Positions 7,949-13,458 of a DNA stretch of 14,167 bases are shown here, piece by piece. The position numbers and the translations under genes were made by a program. Numbering within the stretch: the stretch's first letter is position 1; every line of letters begins with the position of its first letter. Under the pieces are notes generated by a model. The model was not told the DNA's origin. It made no database searches and saw only the letters and a list, made by a program, of their open reading frames with translations. The DNA lies in contig JAEWDX010000268.1 of assembly GCA_023389895.1 (NCBI GenBank), positions 1-14,167 on the forward strand. Direction: 5' to 3'. This stretch comes from Bacillota bacterium (GTDB lineage Bacteria; Bacillota; Bacilli; Bacillales; Cytobacillaceae).

Positions 7949-8101
7949 ATGAGCTTTCATTTAAACAGAATTAATCCGAATCAAACTCAAGTATTTTTCC
8001 TTGATGGACGTTTTGAAACATTAACAAATGAAGAGCTAGAGGAGTTTATATTTCAAATGGGTATCGATCAAACTGGTGGATTAGATGTATTAACGGACTA
8101 A
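7949..8101 (+). CDS. small protein of 50 residues, unrecognised
   Basis: ATG 7949 opens a 51-codon frame ending in TAA at 8099-8101. A purine-rich AAAGGGAAGAGATGGA lies just before the start and can act as a ribosome site. The product begins 'MSFHLNRINPNQTQVFFLDG' and has an acidic amphipathic stretch ('LTNEELEEFIFQMG') and a Gly/Asp-rich end. It has no membrane segment, signal peptide or cysteine, so it is probably cytoplasmic. Codon use is normal for this window, and the Glu/Leu-rich helix looks like real protein. I do not recognise the family. It is divergent from the MATE gene, and no clear promoter is visible. Confidence 0.65.
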   Translation: MSFHLNRINPNQTQVFFLDGRFETLTNEELEEFIFQMGIDQTGGLDVLTD

Positions 8102-8178
8102 AAGCTTTGTTAATTTTATAACGGTTAATTTCCGTCGTACACAATTAACAATGGACTTTACCACAGCCAAATAAAAAG

Positions 8179-8200
8179 AAATCGGTTCACTAACCGATTT
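8179..8200 (-). terminator. hairpin with T-run on the minus strand
   Basis: AAATCGGTT (8179-8187) pairs perfectly with AACCGATTT (8192-8200), with a 4-nt loop. On the minus strand it is followed by CTTTTTATTT. It probably ends transcription of the acetyltransferase gene, as a second stop after the hairpin at 8284-8314. Confidence 0.6.
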
Positions 8201-8283
8201 AAAAGATATAACATATTCCCATAAGGATCAGCTTGGGCTTGTTGTGTGAGCAAAAAGGAGAGCTTACGGGATAAATATTCAAT

Positions 8284-8314
8284 TTCGGAACAATTGTATG
8301 TTAATTGTTCCGAA
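8284..8314 (-). terminator. 12-bp hairpin just after the acetyltransferase stop
   Basis: TTCGGAACAATT (8284-8295) pairs perfectly with AATTGTTCCGAA (8303-8314), with a 7-nt loop, and lies 8 nt beyond the stop codon. The T-run after it on the minus strand is poor, so it may protect the 3' end rather than terminate. Confidence 0.5.
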
Positions 8315-8322
8315 TGAGTTAT

Positions 8323-8886
8323 TTAAGCATTTTTTAGATGAGATGCATCTATCGCATTTACACTACCTTCACGTAATACATGAAGTGAATATAAATCCTT
8401 CGGTATTTCAAAAAGATTATAAATGAGTCCGTTGGCATTTAATTGTTCATAAATGGATTTTCTCGTTTCATTAGCTGGTAAAACATAAGGGAGTTTAAGG
8501 GCAGCTTTATAGGAGCGAATATTTTCTCTTCGAATTCTCATATAAATCGTTTCAATTCCTGTTTCATAAAAAAGCTCATTGAAAAAAGCTTCTTTAGCTA
8601 ATTGATTGTATCCTTTACCATGATAGGGTTTGCCAAGCCAAGTGCCTAAAAAACCTGCAAAATTATGAATATCATATAAATTAATGATTCCAACGGGAGT
8701 ACCCCATTCATCAAGTATAGTGCGTGAAATTAATTCACCACGTTCTTCTGCTTCAATTGTTTGCTTCGTACTAAAGACAAACTCATCATAAGAATATGCT
8801 TTATGGCGGACAAAGGGAAAGACATCTGGATGAATCATTAAATCATATAAGCAATGGCAATCTTGAAAGTCACGTTTCTTGAGCAT
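8323..8886 (-). CDS. GNAT-family N-acetyltransferase
   Basis: The 187-residue product looks like the RimJ/RimL type of GNAT fold. 'ISRTILDEWGTPVGIINLYDI' forms the central strands (segment at about 53-73). The acetyl-CoA pyrophosphate loop is 'LGKPYHGKGYN' (about 84-94, Q/R-x-x-G-x-G/A position). Motif B is 'RRENIRSYKAALKL' with Asn122 and Ser125. The final 40 residues are less typical. The start is ATG 8886, with GGAGGG 7 nt upstream. It should acetylate an amine on a protein, antibiotic or small metabolite; the substrate is unknown. The gene is downstream of uppP-dedA on the same strand but separated by 280 nt. It has its own long, highly structured leader (8887-9068), in which the ribosome site can be base-paired. 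Confidence 0.85.
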   Translation of the reverse strand: MLKKRDFQDCHCLYDLMIHPDVFPFVRHKAYSYDEFVFSTKQTIEAEERGELISRTILDEWGTPVGIINLYDIHNFAGFLGTWLGKPYHGKGYNQLAKEAFFNELFYETGIETIYMRIRRENIRSYKAALKLPYVLPANETRKSIYEQLNANGLIYNLFEIPKDLYSLHVLREGSVNAIDASHLKNA

Positions 8887-9068
8887 AGGTTATCCCTCCA
8901 AAATGAGGACAGTCCTACTCTGCCATTAGAGTATTCGGTCCACCCTCGAAATTTTTTGTAAAGTGCTTAAAAAATTTCGGGGTGGGAATCGAACCCACTA
9001 GAACCAGTCGATGACTGGTGGCGCACCATTTGCCTTCCCTATATAATCGTTGCCGATTTTTTTATTAC
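8887..9068 (-). promoter_or_regulatory. highly structured leader of the acetyltransferase gene, tRNA-like T-arm
   Basis: Reading 5' to 3' on the minus strand there are five elements. (1) A GNRA hairpin AATCG-GCAA-CGATT (9058-9045). (2) ACCAGTC-ATC-GACTGGT (9019-9003). (3) GTGGGTTCGATTCCCAC (8998-8982), a 5-bp stem with a 7-nt TTCGATT loop, exactly the tRNA T-arm form. (4) A 17-bp stem of CCACCC + CGAAATTTTTT (8985-8969) with AAAAAATTTCG + GGGTGG (8957-8940), one bulged base and an 11-nt loop; its outer arm competes with the T-arm. (5) TACTCT-AATGGC-AGAGTA (8933-8916), then AGGA-CTG-TCCT (8916-8906), then CCTC that can pair with the GGAGG ribosome site. It is not a complete tRNA and matches no riboswitch I can name. 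The regulatory role is inferred. Confidence 0.55.
9045..9063 (+). terminator. short hairpin with seven T residues, plus strand
   Basis: AATCG (9045-9049) and CGATT (9054-9058) form a 5-bp stem around TTGC, running into seven T residues (9057-9063). It could terminate a plus-strand transcript through the structured leader, but no matching promoter is visible. Confidence 0.35.
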
Positions 9069-9075
9069 TGAAAGT

Positions 9076-9104
9076 ATAATACTAAAAATTCTTCAAAAAT
9101 GAAA
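9076..9104 (-). promoter_or_regulatory. weak candidate promoter for the acetyltransferase leader
   Basis: On the minus strand TTTCAT (9104-9099) is followed by 17 nt and TATTAT (9081-9076). The -10 is good and the -35 poor. It would start the leader near 9068. Confidence 0.3.
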
Positions 9105-9166
9105 TAGTTTTTAGGCCATTTTTTTAGCTATTTTGTGTCAAAATTCAACAGATTTTTCTGCTAAAA

Positions 9167-9754
9167 TTACGAGGATTTTCGTCTTTTATACAAAAAGTAA
9201 ATAACAACCGATAGAAAGGCAATGATTATAATTGGTAGAAGCATAGGTTTAGCATATTCTTTAATATTTTGCCAATGGTCACCAAGCTGAATTCCGAGCA
9301 ACAAAAACAAGACTGTCCATGGAACCATTGCAGCCATTGTATAAGAAATAAAGATAGATAGCGGCATTTTAGAAATGCCAGCAGGGATGGAGATAGCATG
9401 TCTAATAACTGGGACAAATCTTGCAGTGAAAATGACCCCAGTGCCATATTTTTTGAACCATTGTTCAGATGCGTCTAAATGAGCTTTCTTTATTAAAAGA
9501 AATTTTCCATATTTATCAAGAATGGGTCTTCCTCCATAACGACCAAGCCAATAAAGAAAAATTTGCGCGATGGTCCCACCAACGATTCCTGCGAGAAGCG
9601 CTCCCCAAAAATTTATTTTTTCGATACTTATTAAGTATCCACCGTAGCCTAAGACAATTTCACTTGGGATTACTTCGATCATTAATCCTAAAGCAATTCC
9701 TAAATAGCCTAGCTCTGATAAAAAATTGAAAATGGAAAGGATGAATTCCTGCAT
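9167..9754 (-). CDS. DedA-family membrane protein, candidate carrier-lipid flippase
   Basis: The 195-residue product has about five to six hydrophobic segments. It carries DedA hallmarks: 'MIEVIPSEIVLGYGG' with Glu27, Pro30 and Glu32 in a re-entrant loop, 'YWLGRYGG', and 'FTARFVPVIRHAISIPAG' with Arg112 and Arg118. A basic tail ('KRRKSS') faces the cytoplasm. Several DedA proteins, including UptA-type members in Firmicutes, move undecaprenyl phosphate back across the membrane, while others act on other phospholipids. Here it lies 33 nt after uppP on the same strand, with AGGAAGG before its start, so the two are probably co-transcribed. The pairing favours a role in undecaprenyl phosphate recycling. 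That role is inference from context. Confidence 0.88.
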   Translation of the reverse strand: MQEFILSIFNFLSELGYLGIALGLMIEVIPSEIVLGYGGYLISIEKINFWGALLAGIVGGTIAQIFLYWLGRYGGRPILDKYGKFLLIKKAHLDASEQWFKKYGTGVIFTARFVPVIRHAISIPAGISKMPLSIFISYTMAAMVPWTVLFLLLGIQLGDHWQNIKEYAKPMLLPIIIIAFLSVVIYFLYKRRKSS

Positions 9755-9787
9755 ATCGAACGACCTTCCTAGCGTAAGTATTTTTCT

Positions 9788-10570
9788 CTAAAAAACACCA
9801 GATAATTGTAGCACAAGAATAAATAATCCTACAATCCAAACATAGATCGCAAATATTTTTAATGACTTTCTTTTCAAAAAGTTGATCATCCATACAACAG
9901 CCATATAGCCGAATAGCGCTGATGAAATCGTCGCTATACATAAACTTATTAATGAAACCGTTTCAGCATGTCCTGAAACCATCTCTTTAAATTGAAAAAC
10001 AATCCCTCCAGCGATCACTGGTATTGAAAGTAGAAATGAGAAATATGCCGCTGTTTCACGGTCAAGTTTTCTAAATAAACCAGCAGCAATCGTTAAGCCG
10101 GACCGTGAGATGGCTGGGAAAATGGCCGCTGCCTGAAAGCTGCCAATAAAGAGAGCATCCACATAACTTATTTGCTTCATTTTTTTAGCACCATTTTTAA
10201 CACGGTCAGCCATCCACAGAATAAAACCAGTAAATAAAAACTCCCAGCCAATGGTTACCCCTGTTTTCGAAATCATCTCAAAAAGATCGCGAAATAAGAG
10301 TCCGACAATGATTGCGGGAATGGTTCCAACAACGAGTAGCAGCGAAAGCTTGCCAAATGGGTGTTTAATAATTTGGAGAAGCTCATTTTTGTAAACGACA
10401 AGCACGGCAAGAAATGTTCCCACATGGAGCATCGTATCCAAAAAAAGACCAGCTTCATCAAGTCCGAATATATGTCTTCCTATATATAAATGTCCTGTAC
10501 TAGAGATTGGTAGAAATTCAGTAAGACCTTGAACGATCCCAAGAATAAAGGCCTCGAATTTAGATAGCAA
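9788..10570 (-). CDS. uppP: undecaprenyl-diphosphatase UppP (BacA family)
   Basis: The 260-residue polytopic membrane protein has the two UppP signatures. The first is 'QGLTEFLPISSTGHL' (about 14-28, the (E/Q)xxxE motif with Gln14 and Glu18). The second is 'PAISRSGLT' (152-160, with Arg156), where the usual PGxSRS Gly is Ala153. It removes a phosphate from undecaprenyl diphosphate on the outer face of the membrane, renewing the lipid carrier for wall synthesis and giving some bacitracin tolerance. The start is TTG 10570: an in-frame stop lies three codons upstream, and AAAGG sits 10 nt before it. The leader is long and carries an inverted repeat, CCTGAATA/TATTCAGG. It is the first gene of an operon with dedA. 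A substitution at Gly153 is tolerated in some Bacillus paralogs as far as I recall. Confidence 0.95.
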   Translation of the reverse strand: MLSKFEAFILGIVQGLTEFLPISSTGHLYIGRHIFGLDEAGLFLDTMLHVGTFLAVLVVYKNELLQIIKHPFGKLSLLLVVGTIPAIIVGLLFRDLFEMISKTGVTIGWEFLFTGFILWMADRVKNGAKKMKQISYVDALFIGSFQAAAIFPAISRSGLTIAAGLFRKLDRETAAYFSFLLSIPVIAGGIVFQFKEMVSGHAETVSLISLCIATISSALFGYMAVVWMINFLKRKSLKIFAIYVWIVGLFILVLQLSGVF

Positions 10571-10591
10571 AAGGCATCAACCTTTCATAAT

Positions 10592-10656
10592 ATGATTGTC
10601 TCCTGAATAAAGATAAATGAATGAAAATCTGCATGTCTATAAAAAGTCTATTCAGG
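10592..10656. repeat. 8-bp inverted repeat in the uppP upstream region
   Basis: CCTGAATA (10592-10599) and TATTCAGG (10649-10656) are perfect inverted copies separated by 49 nt. The left copy ends about 22 nt before the uppP start codon on the coding strand. It could form a leader stem or two half-sites. No function is assigned. Confidence 0.4.
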
Positions 10657-10696
10657 TTGTCCTAAACGAGAACTAATTTATAGAAGATCAGACTTT

Positions 10697-10754
10697 TGTT
10701 TAGTTAGATTTTAAAAAAGATTAGTATAATAAAATGAAACATTATGTTTAGTTA
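10697..10754. repeat. direct repeat TGTTTAGTTA, two copies
   Basis: TGTTTAGTTA occurs at 10697-10706 and 10745-10754, 48 bp apart, between uppP and the DUF4870 gene. The copies bracket a TATAAT at 10725-10730 and the ECF-like -35. They may be operator half-sites or chance in AT-rich DNA. Confidence 0.4.
10725..10730 (+). promoter_or_regulatory. TATAAT -10 candidate for the DUF4870 gene
   Basis: A perfect sigma-A -10 hexamer, with only a weak TAGTTA at -35 (10701-10706, 18-nt spacer). It could act alongside the ECF-like promoter just downstream. Confidence 0.35.
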
Positions 10755-10761
10755 AAACGTA
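10735..10761 (+). promoter_or_regulatory. candidate ECF-sigma promoter for the DUF4870 gene
   Basis: TGAAAC (10735-10740) is followed by 17 nt and CGTA (10758-10761). This fits the sigma-W/X/M family pattern TGAAAC-N16/17-CGT. Transcription would start near 10770, about 30 nt before the start codon. Confidence 0.5.
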
Positions 10762-10798
10762 AAGAATTTAAAGAATGAATGAAATGGAGGAATAATGA

Positions 10799-11119
10799 AT
10801 GCCATCAAATGAAGAAAGGTTGCTAGCTGCAGCGATTTATGTTTCAAGCTTCTTTACCGTATTTCTTGGTCCGTTAGTCATTTGGCTTATTAAGAAGGAT
10901 GAGTCATCATTTATTGACTATCATGGCAGGGAATATTTCAATTTTCTTATTTCTTATGGCGTGTATTTTATCATAAGTGGAATTTTGATCATTATCTTAA
11001 TTGGAGCAATATTTCTTTGGGCTTTAGGCATACTCGCATTTATCTTTCCGATTATTGCAGCAATTAAAGCGTATGAAGGAAAGGAATATCGCTTTCCATT
11101 TATCTTTAGAATCATTTGA
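10799..11119 (+). CDS. DUF4870-type small membrane protein
   Basis: The 106-residue product has about three hydrophobic segments (about 10-27, 47-68 and 68-90). Its pattern is that of DUF4870 proteins: 'ERLLAAAIYVSSFFTVFLGPLVIWLI', then a polar 'KKDESSFIDYHGREYFNFLIS' loop, then two close membrane helices and 'AIKAYEGKEYRFPF'. (The two longer strings span about 6-31 and 32-52.) The start is ATG 10799 with TGGAGG 8 nt upstream. The function of the family is unknown. It is divergent from uppP, has its own terminator, and carries a candidate ECF promoter, so envelope stress control is possible. It is not part of the yxlEFG transcript if the terminator is efficient. Confidence 0.8.
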   Translation: MPSNEERLLAAAIYVSSFFTVFLGPLVIWLIKKDESSFIDYHGREYFNFLISYGVYFIISGILIIILIGAIFLWALGILAFIFPIIAAIKAYEGKEYRFPFIFRII

Positions 11120-11125
11120 TAAACC

Positions 11126-11161
11126 AAAAAAGCTGGGGGATATAAACCTTAGCTTTTTTTT
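11126..11161 (+). terminator. Rho-independent terminator after the DUF4870 gene
   Basis: AAAAAAGCT (11126-11134) pairs with AGCTTTTTT (11151-11159), with partial GGG/CC pairing inside, and ends in a run of T residues. It separates the DUF4870 gene from yxlEFG. Confidence 0.8.
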
Positions 11162-11163
11162 AT

Positions 11164-11188
11164 TGAACGATTTCTTTACTTAGTCGTC
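11164..11188 (+). promoter_or_regulatory. candidate sigma-Y/ECF promoter of yxlEFG
   Basis: TGAACG (11164-11169) and CGTC (11185-11188) lie with TGAAC-N16-CGTC spacing. This matches what is known of the Bacillus subtilis SigY promoter and of ECF promoters in general. Transcription would start near 11195, giving a leader of about 34 nt. Confidence 0.6.
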
Positions 11189-11228
11189 TTATGTATGGAG
11201 AGACAAAAAAACACTGGGAAGGAAGAGG

Positions 11229-11432
11229 ATGATGAGTGTTTTGCAAGAAATCAATTGGGCAATTATCGCACCAATCATTATTATTCAGTTTATCCTTTTA
11301 ATCATTGCCGTAATTGATTTAGTTCGGATTGAAAAGACGAACGGGCCAAAATGGTTATGGGCAGTTATCATTTTATTCGGTAACCTTATTGGTCCAATTC
11401 TGTATTTTGTTGTTGGAAGGAGAAATCAATAA
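11229..11432 (+). CDS. yxlE: YxlE-like PLDc_N-domain membrane protein
   Basis: The 67-residue product has two hydrophobic helices (about 11-31 and 42-61). The second carries the PLDc_N pattern 'WLWAVIILFGNLIGPILYF' and ends in 'GRRNQ'. The domain resembles the N-terminus of phospholipase-D-type cardiolipin synthases but has no catalytic part. In Bacillus subtilis, YxlE lies in the sigY-yxlCDEFG operon and is reported to dampen SigY activity. Here it comes directly before the yxlF and yxlG homologues, overlapping yxlF by one base (TAATG). Starts at 11229 and 11232 are both possible; AAGGA lies at 11219-11223. No sigY, yxlC or yxlD is present upstream in this window. Confidence 0.85.
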   Translation: MMSVLQEINWAIIAPIIIIQFILLIIAVIDLVRIEKTNGPKWLWAVIILFGNLIGPILYFVVGRRNQ

Positions 11433-12343
11433 TGAATGTGGTTGTATTGGTAAAGGATCTGAAAAAGCAATTTTCTGATCTTGAAGTGATTAAGGGATTG
11501 AACTTCAAATTAACGAAAGGAAAATGTATTGCATTGCTTGGGGCTAATGGTGCTGGTAAAACGACGACACTACAAATGCTATCCGGGTTAATGAGGCAAA
11601 CATCGGGAATGATTAAGTTTTCTGGTATTAAAGAGGGGGAGGACTTTCGGAAATTGATTGGCTATCTCCCACAGCATCCTGTTTTTTACGAATGGATGAC
11701 GGGCAGAGAATTTTTAGAATATGCTGGAAAGCTTTCTGGTTTAAGTAGTAAGCAAGCAAAAGAACGTTCGGATGAACTGCTTGAGCTTGTTGGAATTGCA
11801 GATGCAAAAAATCGCCGTATTGGCAAATATTCCGGCGGGATGAAGCAGCGATTAGGCATTGCGCAAGCAATTATTCATCGGCCAAAATTAGTTATGCTTG
11901 ACGAACCAGTTTCTGCGCTTGATCCATTCGGCCGCAGGGAGGTGCTGAAGCTCCTTGAACAGCTGAAGAAAGAAACGACCATTCTTTTTTCTACTCATAT
12001 ATTAAATGATGCGGAAGAAGTTTGTGATGAAATTTTATTTCTCCATAATGGAATGTTGGTTGAATCAGGGACAATGGAAGAACTTCGGGATAAACACCAG
12101 CAACCAAAGATCGAACTAATGTTTGGAGGAGAAACAGAGGACTATATAGAGCAATTATCTTCGCTTATTCAGATTCAGTCTATTACTTATGAAGGCAATA
12201 TCGCAAGTGTTTTTGTTGAGAATATTGAAAGTGCGAAGAAAATAATTCTTCAAGAGACTGGAGAACAAAATTGGCCGCTAACTAAATTTGAGATTAGTAG
12301 AACTAGTTTAGAAGATGTATTTATGAAGGTGGTGCAAAAATGA
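11432..12343 (+). CDS. yxlF: ABC transporter ATP-binding protein, YxlF-like
   Basis: The 303-residue product is a complete ABC ATPase. It has Walker A 'GANGAGKT' (37-44), a Q-loop at 'YLPQHPVFYEW', signature 'YSGGMKQR', Walker B 'LVMLDEP' and the switch His in 'FSTHIL'. A C-terminal region of about 80 residues follows the ATPase core, as in exporters of the CcmA/YxlF type. It starts at ATG 11432, overlapping the yxlE stop, with GGAAGGAG at 11415-11422, and overlaps yxlG by 4 nt (ATGA). It should power the YxlG membrane protein. The substrate of the YxlFG transporter is not known to me; a toxic peptide or other envelope-active compound is a guess. Confidence 0.93.
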   Translation: MNVVVLVKDLKKQFSDLEVIKGLNFKLTKGKCIALLGANGAGKTTTLQMLSGLMRQTSGMIKFSGIKEGEDFRKLIGYLPQHPVFYEWMTGREFLEYAGKLSGLSSKQAKERSDELLELVGIADAKNRRIGKYSGGMKQRLGIAQAIIHRPKLVMLDEPVSALDPFGRREVLKLLEQLKKETTILFSTHILNDAEEVCDEILFLHNGMLVESGTMEELRDKHQQPKIELMFGGETEDYIEQLSSLIQIQSITYEGNIASVFVENIESAKKIILQETGEQNWPLTKFEISRTSLEDVFMKVVQK

Positions 12344-13116
12344 ATCAATGGATAACTTTATTTCAAAAAGAACAGCTTGAAATGATTCGAAATTTTAAAT
12401 GGATATGGGTACCAATGGTCTTTATTTTGCTAGGAGTACAAGAACCACTGACACTTTACTATATGCCGAAGATTCTCGATTTTGTTGGTGGTTTACCAGA
12501 AGGGGCGGTCTTCCAAATGCCAGTTCCATCAGCGGAGGAAGTGCTTGCAGCCTCTCAAGGTCAGTATAATACATTAGGCATATTAATTATTGCGTTAACT
12601 TCAATGGGAATCATCGCTGGCGAAAGAAAGAGTGGGGTTGCAGGACTTATATTAGTAAAACCTATTTCTTACACGTCTTTCATTACGGCTAAATGGGCAG
12701 GGGCAATGCTGCTTTTATGGGTTTCTTATTTTATCGGCTATGTAGCATCATGGTACTATGTCGTTATTCTTTTTGAAAATATACCTTTTGCTGATTTCTT
12801 CCAGTCCTACGCAGTGAATGGAATTTGGCTTTCTTTTGTCTTGACCGTATCGGTTTTCTTTAATTCTTTTTTCAGGTCACCTGGTGTTGTTGGGTTTATT
12901 ACAATTGTGTCTGTGATTATTTTAAGTCTCATTAGCAGTACATTCATAAAATGGCTGGAATGGAGCCCATCTTTGCTTTCAACTTACACAACTACGTTTA
13001 TTATAAACCAACATTTTCCTAAAGAGACTTTACCTACTGTAATTGTTTCACTAGTGGGAATGGTAGCCTTGCTTGTAGGAAGTATAACCATTCTTCGCAA
13101 AAAAGAACTTGTATAA
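12340..13116 (+). CDS. yxlG: ABC transporter permease, YxlG-like
   Basis: The 258-residue product is an ABC-2-type permease with six hydrophobic segments. The first segment is followed by an extracytoplasmic region (about 40-80, containing 'GGLPEGAVFQMPVP'). The next helix contains 'GIIAGERKSGVAGLILVKPI', the typical cytoplasmic coupling region of this family. It overlaps yxlF by 4 nt, which implies translational coupling. It is the membrane part of the YxlFG transporter and the last gene of the yxlEFG unit. Beyond the stop lies a 13-bp GC-rich hairpin at 13127-13162 that may serve as its terminator. Confidence 0.9.
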   Translation: MNQWITLFQKEQLEMIRNFKWIWVPMVFILLGVQEPLTLYYMPKILDFVGGLPEGAVFQMPVPSAEEVLAASQGQYNTLGILIIALTSMGIIAGERKSGVAGLILVKPISYTSFITAKWAGAMLLLWVSYFIGYVASWYYVVILFENIPFADFFQSYAVNGIWLSFVLTVSVFFNSFFRSPGVVGFITIVSVIILSLISSTFIKWLEWSPSLLSTYTTTFIINQHFPKETLPTVIVSLVGMVALLVGSITILRKKELV

Positions 13117-13126
13117 AGTGAGCCTT

Positions 13127-13368
13127 CCATCAGTGGGGGCTTTCTTCATCCCCCACTGATGGTTAGTCGAACCAATCACGCTCAAAACGCCACGTCCTCC
13201 CAAAAGTTCCACTTTTGGTCGTGCGATGTGTCGCTGACGAGGTTTTCCTTGTCCTGTGGCTTCGCCTGACTAGGACATCCTGTCCGTCGTCGGACCTTTA
13301 CGGGTAGTTATCTCCCACCTAGCTTCTTCGATTTCTCTGAAGCTTGAGGTGGGAGTCTTACTACCCGT
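13127..13368. repeat. structured non-coding element, possible IS200/IS605-type remnant
   Basis: The first hairpin is CCATCAGTGGGGG (13127-13139) with CCCCCACTGATGG (13150-13162), 13 bp. The last is a compound stem: ACGGGTAGT (13300-13308) with ACTACCCGT (13360-13368), CTCCCACCT (13312-13320) with AGGTGGGAG (13347-13355), and AGCTTC with GAAGCT inside. Between them are CCAAAAG/CTTTTGG (13200-13218), GGACA/TGTCC (13273-13285) and TGTCCT/AGGACA. GC content is visibly higher than in the flanks. Subterminal hairpins and no reading frame suggest a transposase-less element of the IS200/IS605 group, which resembles sequences I associate with TnpB-type elements. An RNA gene is the alternative. The region 13117-13458 has no protein gene. 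Confidence 0.45.
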
Positions 13369-13386
13369 TAAGTGTGGGATAAAATG

Positions 13387-13418
13387 AAACCCCTCAAATT
13401 CTAGAAATTGAGGGGTTT
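13387..13418 (-). terminator. terminator of the DUF218 gene
   Basis: AAACCCCTCAA (13387-13397) pairs with TTGAGGGGTTT (13408-13418), 11 bp, with a loop that contains TTCTAGAA. On the minus strand it is followed by CATTTTAT, so it best serves the minus-strand gene ending at 13459. Confidence 0.8.
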
Positions 13419-13458
13419 GGCATGTGAGAGGCCTTTTTCTACTTTAAAAGTATTATCA

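Larger units (their letters stand above)
8102..8322. other. intergenic region with three inverted repeats
   Basis: No gene is seen. TTGTTAATT at 8107-8115 pairs with AATTAACAA at 8143-8151, enclosing ACGG/CCGT. Two more hairpins are listed separately. An isolated AAAAAGGAGAG at about 8255-8265 looks like a ribosome site, but no start codon or frame follows. Confidence 0.6.

Noticed and set aside
8906..8957. T-box riboswitch before the acetyltransferase (AGGGTGGACCG resembles AGGGTGGNACCGCG)
   Set aside because: One base of the core motif is missing and the trailing GCG is absent. No stem I or specifier loop is visible, and GNAT genes are not usual T-box targets. Coincidence is more likely.
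8982..9045. Complete or pseudo tRNA gene on the minus strand
   Set aside because: The T-arm is perfect, but the candidate anticodon loop lacks U33, the D-arm pairs only partly, and the acceptor strands pair in only three positions. No tRNA can be called.
9660..9941. 93-codon minus-strand frame across the uppP-dedA junction
   Set aside because: It overlaps both real genes in another frame and has no ribosome site.
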